DNA of 20,284 nucleotides from Peptococcaceae bacterium. Lineage in GTDB: Bacteria; Bacillota; Peptococcia; DRI-13; UBA5745. A program made the position numbers and the translations under genes. The stretch covers positions 1 to 20,284 of the forward strand of contig JAISDM010000032.1 of the NCBI GenBank assembly GCA_031264885.1. The letters run 5' to 3'. The first letter of the stretch is position 1. Every line of letters starts with the position of its first letter. Below the pieces are notes generated by a model, which was given only the letters and a program-made list of their open reading frames with translations, had not been told where the DNA came from and ran no database searches. This document shows, piece by piece, positions 13,989 to 20,284 of the stretch.

Positions 13989-15497
13989 GTGACAAAGCAT
14001 AAACGGATTCTTTTTTTGATACTTTTCATAACGGCGTTCTTCTGCTTCTGGTGCGGGGAAATGTCGCTCAGCACGCTTTATTCGAGGGAGCATGAGTTTC
14101 GCGGCGCGGCTTACGCCATCGTTATGTTCGCGCTGGCGGTCGTCCTGTGGCGGTGTTTGCGCCGCCAAAACCGGCCTTGGCTGTGCGTCTTCGTTCTGGC
14201 GCTCGCTCTGCGCGTCGCCTTGGGGCTGTTTTATTCCTGCCGGCCTGTGTCCGATTTTCTCACGGAGTATCAGTCCGCTTCCGCTCTGGCGGCGGGGGAC
14301 ATGTCTCTAGCGCTGTCGGATAAATATACCCAAAAATTCCCTTTTATACTGCCTTTTGTGTTTTACCAATCTCTGCTGATCCGGATTTTTTCCGATCACG
14401 TGGGCGTCTTGCAGGGTGTCAACGCGCTGATCACCGCCTCCATCTGCCTTTTGGTTTATAGCATCGGCTGCCGGTATCACCGGGACTGCGGCATTTTGGC
14501 CGGCTTGTGCTATGCCGTATACCCCTCTTCCGTGGTCATGACTCAGGTTCTGACCAATCAGCACATCGCCGCTCTCTTGTTTTACCTGGTCTTTTGGCTC
14601 CTTCTCCGCCAGTTCCCTCCGACGAAAACGACGAGAGCATCGGCGCCGCCCGCGCCGGTCACGCGCGGCTTCTGGCCTCAGCTGGCCGCGGCGGGCTGCT
14701 TATTCGGCCTGGGCCATTCCATGCGGGGCATCGGCCAGCCTCTTTTGATCGCCATACTGCTCTTCTGGCTCCTGTACCTGCCCTGGAAGCGGGTCTTGCT
14801 CCAGGGCGCCGTATTCGTCGTTTGCTTCGCGCTGGTCTCCGGCGGTTTTTATCTGTTTGCCTGGCAAAAAGGCATCTTGGACAGCCCCTGGACCAGAGGC
14901 GATCTCCGGTACAAGATCCTCACCGGCTTCAATCATGACAGCCAGGGGTTGTTTAACACCGCGGATTATGAGGGGTTCTTCGGCGCCGCCCCCGGGGATG
15001 CCAGGGACCGTTTCTTCCGCGAGGCCATGGGCGAGCGGCTGGAGAATCCGGTCAGCGTGCTGTACTTGCTGGGCGCCAAGGTATATCGCATGTGGGGCGT
15101 GACAGACAGTTCTTTTTATTGGATGACCACCGGCGAGACGGAGGCCCTGCAGCAGGCCCTGAGCGCGAATCCCGATCAGCCCGAACTCCGCCGGCGCCTG
15201 AACGCTTTATACGACGCCACCAATATTTTTGCCGTAATCGACACGGGTTTTTACGGGCTTTTGACACTGTCGGCCTGTCTCGGCGCCATCCCCGGCCTGA
15301 CCTCGGCCGGCCTGAAAAAATTCCGGGCCAATCCGGCGCAGACGCTGTTGGCCTGGGTGCTTCTGGGCTACGCCTCTGTTCATTTGCTGATCGAAATCCA
15401 GCCTCGATACCGGTATTTCGCCATGCCGGCCATCTGTATTCTGGCTTCTATGGGCTTGTTAAAAATCTGGCGCCGGATTGGGGGGTCCGCGGCATGA
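13989..15497 (+). CDS. Membrane glycosyltransferase, GT39/ArnT-like (PMT_2 type)
   Basis: 502 residues with about ten to twelve membrane helices. The first extracellular loop has the acidic pattern RPVSDFLTEYQ, followed by a helix with amphipathic YTQKFPFILPFVFYQSLL; later come YAVYPSSVVMTQVLTNQHI and a C-terminal IEIQPRYRYFAMPAICI. These are typical of the polyprenyl-phosphate-sugar transferases of the GT39/GT83 group. The GTG at 13989 is preferred: GGAG lies 8 nt upstream, and in the reconstructed uninterrupted operon it overlaps the preceding stop (GTGA). The frame remains open back to 13881, but that part is repeat sequence. The gene ends in an ATGA overlap with the radical SAM gene. Confidence 0.83.
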   Translation: MTKHKRILFLILFITAFFCFWCGEMSLSTLYSREHEFRGAAYAIVMFALAVVLWRCLRRQNRPWLCVFVLALALRVALGLFYSCRPVSDFLTEYQSASALAAGDMSLALSDKYTQKFPFILPFVFYQSLLIRIFSDHVGVLQGVNALITASICLLVYSIGCRYHRDCGILAGLCYAVYPSSVVMTQVLTNQHIAALLFYLVFWLLLRQFPPTKTTRASAPPAPVTRGFWPQLAAAGCLFGLGHSMRGIGQPLLIAILLFWLLYLPWKRVLLQGAVFVVCFALVSGGFYLFAWQKGILDSPWTRGDLRYKILTGFNHDSQGLFNTADYEGFFGAAPGDARDRFFREAMGERLENPVSVLYLLGAKVYRMWGVTDSSFYWMTTGETEALQQALSANPDQPELRRRLNALYDATNIFAVIDTGFYGLLTLSACLGAIPGLTSAGLKKFRANPAQTLLAWVLLGYASVHLLIEIQPRYRYFAMPAICILASMGLLKIWRRIGGSAA

Positions 15498-16339
15498 CTC
15501 CGGCAAAATATCAGGTCGCTCAGGAAAACGGCGTGCGCTGCACCCTATGTCCCCATCACTGTCTGCTGGAAGAGAAGGAGTGGGGCCTGTGCAACGCCCG
15601 GCAAGCGGAAAACGGCACGCTCTGGGCGCGGACCTACGGTGTTCTCACCGCGATCCATGTGGATCCCATCGAAAAAAAACCGCTGAGGCTCTTCCTGCCC
15701 GGGACCAAAACCCTGTCTCTGGGCAGCAGCGGCTGCAATTTATTTTGCCCTTTCTGCCAAAACATGTCTATTTCCCGGGCGCGGCCCTTTACCCATATGT
15801 ACATTGAATCCCAAAAAATCGTCGAGGAAGCGCAGCGTTCCGGCATTCCCTCCATCTCCTACACCTATAACGAACCGGTCACTTTCTATGAATTTATGCT
15901 GGACACGGCGCGTCTGGCGAAGGAGCACGGGATTTTTAACGTATTGGTCAGCAACGGGCATCTCTCGCCGGAACCCCTGGAGGCGCTGCTGCCCTGGATC
16001 GACGCCCTGAACATCGACATCAAGACCTTCGACGCGAACAAGTTCAAGACTTTTTGCGGCGGCGCGCTGGACGCCGTCCTGCATACGGCGGAGCGCGCCG
16101 CCGCCTTGAGTCATCTGGAGGTCACAACGCTGATGGTTCCCGGGCTGTGCGATGTGGACGATGTGGTTCAAACCGCGGACTGGCTGTCCAAAATCCGCTC
16201 CGACATTCCTTTGCATATCACCCGTTATTTCCCTGTCAAAAAGGGCCAGGCGCCGCCCACGCCCATCAAACAGATGCAAGCAGCCCTCGATCAATCCAAG
16301 CGGCATCTCAAATATGTGTTTCTGGGCAATGTGAATTAA
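15494..16339 (+). CDS. amrS: AmmeMemoRadiSam system radical SAM enzyme
   Basis: 281-residue radical SAM protein. The N-terminal cysteine-rich segment (CTLCPHHCLLEEKEWGLCNAR, residues 16-36) is typical of the AmrS/PflA-like branch, and the cluster motif is CNLFCPFC (Cys81, Cys85, Cys88), a CxxxCxxC that binds the 4Fe-4S cluster with SAM. Further motifs are SISYTYNEPVTFYEF, VSNGHLSPEPL, ALNIDIKTFD, and a C-terminal HITRYFPVKKGQAPPTP. Family members occur with Memo and AMMECR1 proteins; the reaction of the system is not settled. The ATG at 15494 overlaps the upstream glycosyltransferase stop by 4 nt. Downstream, 126 nt holding repeat copy 4 separate it from the Memo-AMMECR1 gene. Confidence 0.95.
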   Translation: MTPAKYQVAQENGVRCTLCPHHCLLEEKEWGLCNARQAENGTLWARTYGVLTAIHVDPIEKKPLRLFLPGTKTLSLGSSGCNLFCPFCQNMSISRARPFTHMYIESQKIVEEAQRSGIPSISYTYNEPVTFYEFMLDTARLAKEHGIFNVLVSNGHLSPEPLEALLPWIDALNIDIKTFDANKFKTFCGGALDAVLHTAERAAALSHLEVTTLMVPGLCDVDDVVQTADWLSKIRSDIPLHITRYFPVKKGQAPPTPIKQMQAALDQSKRHLKYVFLGNVN

Positions 16340-16367
16340 TAAAAAAGCGGCGTCATTCGCGGTTTAA

Positions 16368-16424
16368 CGCGCGTCCGTCGAAGACGGGCGGCAGAATGCC
16401 GCCCCTACAGATACATCATTCGTG
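16368..16424 (+). repeat. Palindromic intergenic repeat, copy 4 (half element)
   Basis: Core hairpin GGGCGGCA-GAA-TGCCGCCC at 16386-16404, followed by CCTACAGATACATCATTCGTGG. The second hairpin is missing, as in copy 1, and the left flanks of the two copies match closely. It lies between amrS and the Memo-AMMECR1 gene. Confidence 0.8.
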
Positions 16425-16465
16425 GCGCCCCATTAGAACCCGTCAAAAAAAAGGAGGTGTGTTTT

Positions 16466-17839
16466 ATGCTCTGCGGTGTTTTTTTTGCCCCGCATCCGCC
16501 CATTTTGCTGCCTGCCATCGGCAAGGGGGAGGAAAAGAAGGCGTCTTTGACTCTGTCGGGCTTCTCCGAACTGAACCGGCTGGCAGCCGAGTGGTCTCCG
16601 GACGCGGTCGTCTGTCTGACGCCTCACGGGCCCATGTTTGAAGACTCCCTGTGTATCATGGACTTCGAGCCTTATACCGGGGGGCTTCAGGATTTCGGCT
16701 TCCAATCGGATTTAAGCTGGCCGCTCAATATTCCTTTGCACGACCAGGTCGGCCCCGCCTTCCACGACGCGGGCATCCCCTTTGTCCATCTGGATCCTCC
16801 CAAGGCCAGGCGCTACCGCCAGCAGCCCCTCTTGGATCACGGCGCCGCCGTTCCCCTCACGTTGATCCCCGCCTTGCGCCACAAGCCTCTCTTGTGCCTG
16901 ACTCCGGGCTTCGTCCCCCGAAGGACGCTCTATCGCGCCGGCGCGGTTTTGGCCGGGCTTTTGGAAAAATCCCCTCAGCGGATTCTGGTGCTTGCCAGCG
17001 GCGATCTGGCCCACAGCCACCCGGGGGGCGTCTACCCCGCCGCCCCTGAAGGCCCCGAATTCGACCGGCAATTGGAAGAGGCTTTCCGGAGCGGGAACCG
17101 AAGCGCCTTGTTGGATATGCCCGAGGATTTTATCCGGAAGGCCGCCCAATGCGCCGTGAACCCTTTCGCCGTCGCTTTGGGCGTATTGGACGGCAAGGAC
17201 GCCCCTTTCCAGGTGTATTCCCGGGAGGCGCCCTACGGGGTAGGCTATATGACGGCTTCCGCCCTCCCCGGCGCGGGTTCCGTCCCTTCCCTACTCTACA
17301 GCCGGGAAAAATCCGGCGACCCCTATGTGTCCTTAGCCCGCGCCGCGGTGCGTTCCTGGGTTCTGAACCAGGCGGCGCCTGACTTGGGGAGGCTGGATCT
17401 GTCCCCGGATGAGATGGACGCGCTGACGCGCCGCCGGGCGGGGGCTTTCGTCTCGCTGCACCTGGACGGGGCCTTGCGCGGATGTATCGGCACCATTCAG
17501 GCCACTCAGCCCAGTCTGTCCAAAGAAATCATCTATTGCGCGCGGCAGTCCTGTTCCGCCGACCCGCGCTTCGATCCGGTGCAGGCGGGGGAATTGGACG
17601 CTCTGGAGATCAAGGTGGACATTCTGGGCGACCCGGAACCGGTCGCCGGCCCCGAACATTTGGACGCGCGGCGATACGGCGTCATCGTCCAAAAAGGCGC
17701 TCAAAGGGGGCTGCTTCTGCCTGACTTGGAAGGGGTGGACACCGTGGAGGAGCAGCTGGATATCGCCCGACGGAAGGCCGGCATTCCCCCGGAGGCGGAT
17801 GTGGACCTGTTCCGCTTCGAAGTGGAGCGGCACGGGTAA
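16466..17839 (+). CDS. Memo-AMMECR1 fusion (AmmeMemoRadiSam proteins B and A)
   Basis: 457 residues in two domains. Residues 1 to about 275 are a class III extradiol dioxygenase/Memo-like domain, with FFAPHPPILLPAIGKGEE, VVCLTPHGPMF, LASGDLAHSHPGG and AVNPFAVALGVLDG. Residues about 285-457 are an AMMECR1 domain, with YVSLARAAVRSWV, GAFVSLHLDGALRGCIGTIQ (the family's LRGCIG signature) and the DPRFDPVQAGELDALEIKVDIL segment. Together with the adjacent AmrS radical SAM enzyme this is the complete AmmeMemoRadiSam set. Whether the Memo domain is a redox enzyme is uncertain; metal-ligand His residues are plausible (PHG, AHSH). AAGGAGGTG lies 7 nt before the ATG at 16466; a GTG at 16457 is part of that site and rejected. 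Codons are strongly GC-rich like its neighbours. Confidence 0.94.
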   Translation: MLCGVFFAPHPPILLPAIGKGEEKKASLTLSGFSELNRLAAEWSPDAVVCLTPHGPMFEDSLCIMDFEPYTGGLQDFGFQSDLSWPLNIPLHDQVGPAFHDAGIPFVHLDPPKARRYRQQPLLDHGAAVPLTLIPALRHKPLLCLTPGFVPRRTLYRAGAVLAGLLEKSPQRILVLASGDLAHSHPGGVYPAAPEGPEFDRQLEEAFRSGNRSALLDMPEDFIRKAAQCAVNPFAVALGVLDGKDAPFQVYSREAPYGVGYMTASALPGAGSVPSLLYSREKSGDPYVSLARAAVRSWVLNQAAPDLGRLDLSPDEMDALTRRRAGAFVSLHLDGALRGCIGTIQATQPSLSKEIIYCARQSCSADPRFDPVQAGELDALEIKVDILGDPEPVAGPEHLDARRYGVIVQKGAQRGLLLPDLEGVDTVEEQLDIARRKAGIPPEADVDLFRFEVERHG

Positions 17840-18114
17840 AGCAGGCGGGCGGCGGCGAATGGACGCGGTTACTGCGACGCAGGTTGAGAAAATTCCCCTC
17901 CTTGGAGGGGTGGCGCGCAGCGCCGGGGTGGTTCCTTCGAAGCGCCACCACCCCGTCAGCCGCAGGTTGGAAATGCGCGTCTGCAAGGACGGGCGGCAGG
18001 ATGCCGCCCCTACGGATGCGGCGCACACGGTACCGTAGGGGCGGCATTCTGCCGCCCGGGACCCGTCCGGAAACGCGCCTGAAATATTGTCTGCTTGTCT
18101 GGCTCCGTCATCGC
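17840..18114. repeat. Repeat-rich intergenic region with a CCCCTCC palindromic element and copy 5
   Basis: No gene in this stretch. At 17891-17959 is a separate palindromic repeat: CCCCTCC (17895-17901) TT GGAGGGG (17904-17910), then GGCGC-type arms pairing with GCGCCACCACCCC. At 17961-18094 is copy 5 of the GGGCGGCA family with both hairpins and the central CACACGGTACCGTAGG. A short GCGACGCAGGTTG string at 17874 also occurs before copy 6. Confidence 0.8.
17961..18094 (+). repeat. Copy 5 of the bi-palindromic repeat; left member of a 134-bp direct repeat
   Basis: It runs from CGCAGGTTGGAAATGCGCG to GAAATATTGTCTGC and is nearly identical to 18630-18764, with one single-base length difference and only a handful of substitutions. 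Each contains two GGGCGGCA/TGCCGCCC hairpins. The two copies are in direct orientation and bracket the antitoxin and broken toxin. Confidence 0.9.
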
Positions 18115-18143
18115 TTGATAAGCCTGATATATTGTAGTACACT
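18115..18143 (+). promoter_or_regulatory. Promoter of the antitoxin gene
   Basis: TTGATA (18115-18120), 17 nt, TACACT (18138-18143). Inverted ATATTG (18129-18134) and CAATAT (18157-18162) flank the -10 and start region and could be the autoregulatory operator usual for such antitoxins; that last point is inference. Confidence 0.5.
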
Positions 18144-18175
18144 TATCATACAGTATCAATATTGGAGGTTTTATT

Positions 18176-18451
18176 ATGGTTACAATACAGGTTCGTATTG
18201 ATAACAATACCAAAACAGCGGTTGATACCCTATTCACAAGTCTTGGCCTTGACACATCCACTGCGGTGAGAATGTTCTTTACCGCATCGCTTGAATGTGA
18301 CGGCTTGCCTTTTGCCGTGCGGCGCCACGAACTTGCGCCTTCTGAAAAAACCGGATCAAGATCCGCTATGTTCGGCTGCCTGCGTGGGAAATATAAGATG
18401 TCAGACGATTTTGACGCGCCATTAGACGACTTTAAGGAATACATGCGATGA
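18176..18451 (+). CDS. Antitoxin, RelB/DinJ-like N-terminus with VapB-like (DUF2281-like) C-terminus
   Basis: 91 residues. The N-terminal half (MVTIQVRIDNNTKTAVDTLF, SLGLDTSTAVRMFFTASLEC) fits the ribbon-helix-helix RelB/DinJ DNA-binding domain. The C-terminal half (SAMFGCLRGKYKMSDDFDAP, LDDFKEYM) matches the toxin-binding tail seen in antitoxins paired with PIN-domain VapC toxins. The gene therefore looks like an antitoxin with swapped parts, cognate to the PIN toxin that follows. TTGGAGG lies upstream of the ATG. Its stop overlaps the toxin start (ATGA). The toxin is truncated, so this antitoxin is probably an orphan. Base composition is visibly less GC-rich than the surrounding genes, consistent with horizontal acquisition. 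Confidence 0.85.
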   Translation: MVTIQVRIDNNTKTAVDTLFTSLGLDTSTAVRMFFTASLECDGLPFAVRRHELAPSEKTGSRSAMFGCLRGKYKMSDDFDAPLDDFKEYMR

Positions 18452-18504
18452 AACTGCTTCTTGATACCCACACCGCGCTTTGGCTGTTTAATGAACATGA
18501 GTGA
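18448..18504 (+). pseudogene. Truncated PIN-domain (VapC-like) toxin, first 18 codons only
   Basis: The frame reads MKLLLDTHTALWLFNEHE and stops. LLLDTHxxLW is the N-terminal signature of PIN-domain VapC toxins, with Asp6 as the first metal ligand; an intact member would have about 125-135 residues. The ATG overlaps the antitoxin stop by 4 nt, the normal antitoxin-toxin coupling. Homology ends at about 18501, where repeat sequence begins, so the remainder of the gene was lost by insertion or deletion. No toxin activity is expected. Confidence 0.85.
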
Positions 18505-18775
18505 CTACTCAGGGGTAGGGCGCCCCCTATGGTTACTCGCTCCCGTCATTCCGGCTTTATGCCGGAATCCACTCTCTTGTTCATCATTTTTTGGATTCCG
18601 GGACAAACCCGGAATGACAAGATCTGCGACGCAGGTTGGAAATGCGCGTCTGCCAGGGACGGGCGGCAGAATGCCGCCCCTACGGATGCGGCGCACGCGG
18701 TACCGTAGGGGCGGCATTCTGCCGCCCGGGACCTGTCCGGAAACGCGCCTGAAATATTGTCTGCATGGAAAGATA
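18505..18775. repeat. Repeat-only stretch after the broken toxin
   Basis: No gene in this stretch. It holds paired hairpin repeats ATTCCGGC-TTTAT-GCCGGAAT (18548-18568) and ATTCCGGG-ACAAA-CCCGGAAT (18595-18615), which are also inverted relative to each other; the second matches the hairpin at 13803-13823. Copy 6 follows directly. Short open frames through here are translations of palindromes. Confidence 0.85.
18630..18764 (+). repeat. Copy 6 of the bi-palindromic repeat; right member of the 134-bp direct repeat
   Basis: Near-identical to 17961-18094, with both core hairpins (first at 18661-18679) and the same ends. The surface-protein promoter starts 11 nt beyond it. Confidence 0.9.
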
Positions 18776-18816
18776 TTGTCTACTGACGGGATTTGCGGTA
18801 TAATACGAATCGTATT
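18776..18816 (+). promoter_or_regulatory. Promoter with overlapping palindrome upstream of the surface protein
   Basis: TTGTCT (18776-18781), 17 nt, perfect TATAAT (18799-18804). A palindrome AATACGA-A-TCGTATT (18802-18816) with perfect 7-bp arms overlaps the -10 and transcript start, the position expected of a repressor operator. The leader carries GGAGGG 5 nt before the ATG. Confidence 0.65.
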
Positions 18817-18846
18817 GAGAAGCGATTTGTATGGTGGAGGGACATC

Positions 18847-20284
18847 ATGAGGAACCGTGTCTGGCGGCTGCTGTGTCTGGCGTTGATGGGCTGGGTCTGC
18901 TTTGGAAGCGCGGCGGGATTCGTTTATGGGGCGGCGCCTGTGCTGACGCTGTATGTGGCGCCGGAGGGCGGGGCGGCATATCCGGCTGCTTACTTGACTG
19001 CTGAGGACTTGAACGGGCTGACCGGGGCGGAAACTGTTTATTCCGCGGTGGACGCGGCGCTGCTGCCTAACCGGATTACGGCGCGGGGAACGGCTTTGAG
19101 CGCGCTGTTGGGTTTTGTCGGATTGAGGGAGGGCGATGTGGCCTCTGTTTACGCCCGGTCCTCGGACAGCGGTTCTGTGATTACCCGGTTTCCGGATTTA
19201 TTCGGGTCGGAACGTTTCTATTTTCCAGAAATCCTGGAACTTTCGGAAAACGCGGCGCCGGACGCTTCGGATTCGGAGGGGCCGGCGCGGGATGGGGCGC
19301 CTGTGCCTGTGGCGCCTGTTTTGGTTTCCGGTTACCGTGTAGTCAGGGGCGCGGGGGATTCCGAGCGATGGGAGGATCAAAACGGGTTCCGGCTGATGTT
19401 CGGGCAGACGGATATCCGGGAGCAGAACGAGCCGCGTTTCGGCAAATATATTGTGAGTCTGACTTTTGAGCTCAAGCCGGGGACTGCCGGCCTGCCTCCC
19501 GCGGCGGCGCCGCCGGAGGCTTCCGGGGATTCCGGCGCCGGCGGCGGGGCCGCAGGCGAGTCCGGGTCGACGGGTGCGTCTGGGTCGGCAGATGCGGCTG
19601 GATCCGCGGACGGAGCCGGGTCTGCGGGTGCGGCTGGGACCGCGGATGGGGCCGGATCGGTGGGTGCGTCTGGGACCGCGGACGGGGCCGGATCGGCCGG
19701 GGGAGACGGCGGGCTGGGGCTGGCGGCGGACAGTTTGACGCTGACGGTGGGGTATTTTGGCGGGCCATATTATGAGAAGGCTGTGTTTACGGCGGAGGAT
19801 CTGGCGGCGCTGCCGCAGGTGGAACAGGCTTATACTTTTATTGACAATATGCCTGCTGTTGTACTGGAGAGCGCCCGGGGCGCCCGGCTTTCGGATATTC
19901 TGGCGGCGGCGGGCATTGACTCCGCTTCTGTGGAAGCCTTTCATTTTTACTGTACGGATGTGAAGGATTCCTGGTACGTTTCCATTCCCAAGCCTTACTT
20001 GCTGGATACGGAGCGGTATTATTTCCCCCGATTGCCGGAGGCGTGGGATTATGATTTGGGGCGGGCGTCCCCCGAAGCGCGGGAGGGGGCGGTCGCTGTG
20101 CCTGTGATCATCGCTTTGGCCGATGATTTCCGGCGATTCGGCACGGAACCGGATTTCAGCCGGCTCACGACGTCTACCCGGTTCCGGCTGGTGTTCGGCC
20201 AGACGGATACGGAGACGCCGAACGCGTCCCGGTCGGCGAAATGGATACATACGATTCAGGTGATGCTGGGCGGTACGCCGCCTG
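18847..20284 (+). CDS. Secreted surface protein with two repeated modules (runs off the right edge)
   Basis: About 479 residues are visible with no stop. A signal peptide (MRNRVWRLLCLALMGWVCFG, cleavage near residue 29) indicates export. Two related modules follow: residues about 30-210 (YLTAEDLNGL, TALSALLGFVGL, RFYFPEI, FRLMFGQTD) and about 297-479 (FTAEDLAALP, ARLSDILAAAGI, RYYFPRL, FRLVFGQTD), each ending in an FGQTD strand and a final beta-hairpin. They are joined by a low-complexity Gly/Ala/Ser/Asp linker encoded by tandem repeats. The module pattern (DL..LP, a ligand-like VVLESARGARLSDIL segment) loosely recalls the sulfite-oxidase/molybdopterin fold, but no conserved Cys is evident at the expected place, so enzymatic function is doubtful. 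The missing C-terminus may hold cell-wall anchoring domains. The start is supported by GGAGGG 5 nt upstream. Confidence 0.85.
   Translation, partial: MRNRVWRLLCLALMGWVCFGSAAGFVYGAAPVLTLYVAPEGGAAYPAAYLTAEDLNGLTGAETVYSAVDAALLPNRITARGTALSALLGFVGLREGDVASVYARSSDSGSVITRFPDLFGSERFYFPEILELSENAAPDASDSEGPARDGAPVPVAPVLVSGYRVVRGAGDSERWEDQNGFRLMFGQTDIREQNEPRFGKYIVSLTFELKPGTAGLPPAAAPPEASGDSGAGGGAAGESGSTGASGSADAAGSADGAGSAGAAGTADGAGSVGASGTADGAGSAGGDGGLGLAADSLTLTVGYFGGPYYEKAVFTAEDLAALPQVEQAYTFIDNMPAVVLESARGARLSDILAAAGIDSASVEAFHFYCTDVKDSWYVSIPKPYLLDTERYYFPRLPEAWDYDLGRASPEAREGAVAVPVIIALADDFRRFGTEPDFSRLTTSTRFRLVFGQTDTETPNASRSAKWIHTIQVMLGGTPP
19572..19697 (+). repeat. 36-bp tandem repeats encoding the Gly/Ala/Ser/Asp linker
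   Basis: Units at 19626-19661 and 19662-19697 differ at only a few bases; a third, more diverged unit lies at 19572-19607 and a half unit at 19608-19625. Each encodes 12 residues of the pattern GA(A/S)GTADGAGS(V/A). The period is a multiple of three, so copy-number change would alter linker length without frameshift. Confidence 0.85.

Noticed and set aside
15092..16339. A 415-residue version of the radical SAM gene starting at 15092
   Set aside because: The first 134 codons overlap the glycosyltransferase gene in another frame and resemble no AmrS sequence; the ATG at 15494 gives the normal family N-terminus and an ATGA overlap.
17961..18764. Possible CRISPR array, because short repeats recur at intervals
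   Set aside because: Only two long copies, with unlike spacing, internal palindromes and gene sequence between them. There are no regular spacers and no cas genes.
18461..18850. 129-residue open frame and its antisense partners in the repeat region
   Set aside because: They are translations of palindromic repeats (runs such as RYRRGGILPPGT). The same peptides appear wherever the repeat occurs, which shows that they are not genes.
19198..20250. 350-residue minus-strand open frame rich in Arg and Pro
   Set aside because: It is the antisense of the GC-rich surface-protein gene, which has a promoter, SD and signal peptide. The Arg/Pro-rich composition is a byproduct of the opposite strand.
1..20284. 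tRNA, rRNA or known riboswitch genes
   Set aside because: None of their characteristic conserved sequences were seen in the intergenic regions I read; no covariance search could be run.

Overview
The window looks like a chromosomal segment of a motile, endospore-forming member of the Firmicutes, most likely class Clostridia. The grounds are a Gram-positive FliW/CsrA/flagellin module, a sporulation regulator close to SpoVT, a long-form hibernation factor, AGGAGG-type ribosome binding sites, sigma-A and sigma-28 type promoters, and a fused AmmeMemoRadiSam gene. Genus cannot be assigned from the sequence.

Region 1 (1-5530, minus strand) is a flagellar regulatory locus: a DUF6470/YviE-like gene, fliW, csrA and, at the left edge, the N-terminal part of flagellin with its own sigma-28 promoter and a leader that resembles the CsrA-controlled hag leader. 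A compact overlapping three-gene cassette sits between csrA and flagellin. It encodes a predicted PD-(D/E)XK nuclease with an inserted winged helix, a single-domain Ser/Thr kinase and a protein of unknown function with a possible TIM-barrel fold. The cassette is foreign to the usual csrA-hag order and is the best candidate here for an undescribed system, plausibly a defence or stress-signalling module.

Region 2 (5555-9694, plus strand) is a cell-surface polysaccharide O-acetylation operon: a membrane-anchored SGNH hydrolase, a DUF4358 protein, an AlgI-like MBOAT acyltransferase and a DHHW/AlgX-like protein. Region 3 (9730-11907, minus strand) is housekeeping: hpf, a cold-shock gene, spoVT and signal peptidase I, with good promoters and strong hairpins. 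Region 4 (11988-17839, plus strand) runs from a UspA protein into two multi-membrane-spanning glycosyltransferases and then the AmmeMemoRadiSam pair (radical SAM AmrS, and a Memo-AMMECR1 fusion). Region 5 (17840-18846) is repeat-rich and holds an antitoxin gene with a broken PIN toxin. Region 6 (18847 to the right edge) is the start of a secreted two-module surface protein.

A family of GC-rich bi-palindromic intergenic repeats occurs six times. Two copies are flanked by 14- and 16-bp direct duplications of gene-end sequence, and in each case the uninterrupted sequence would restore tight coupling of neighbouring genes. This indicates that the elements moved into formerly compact operons.
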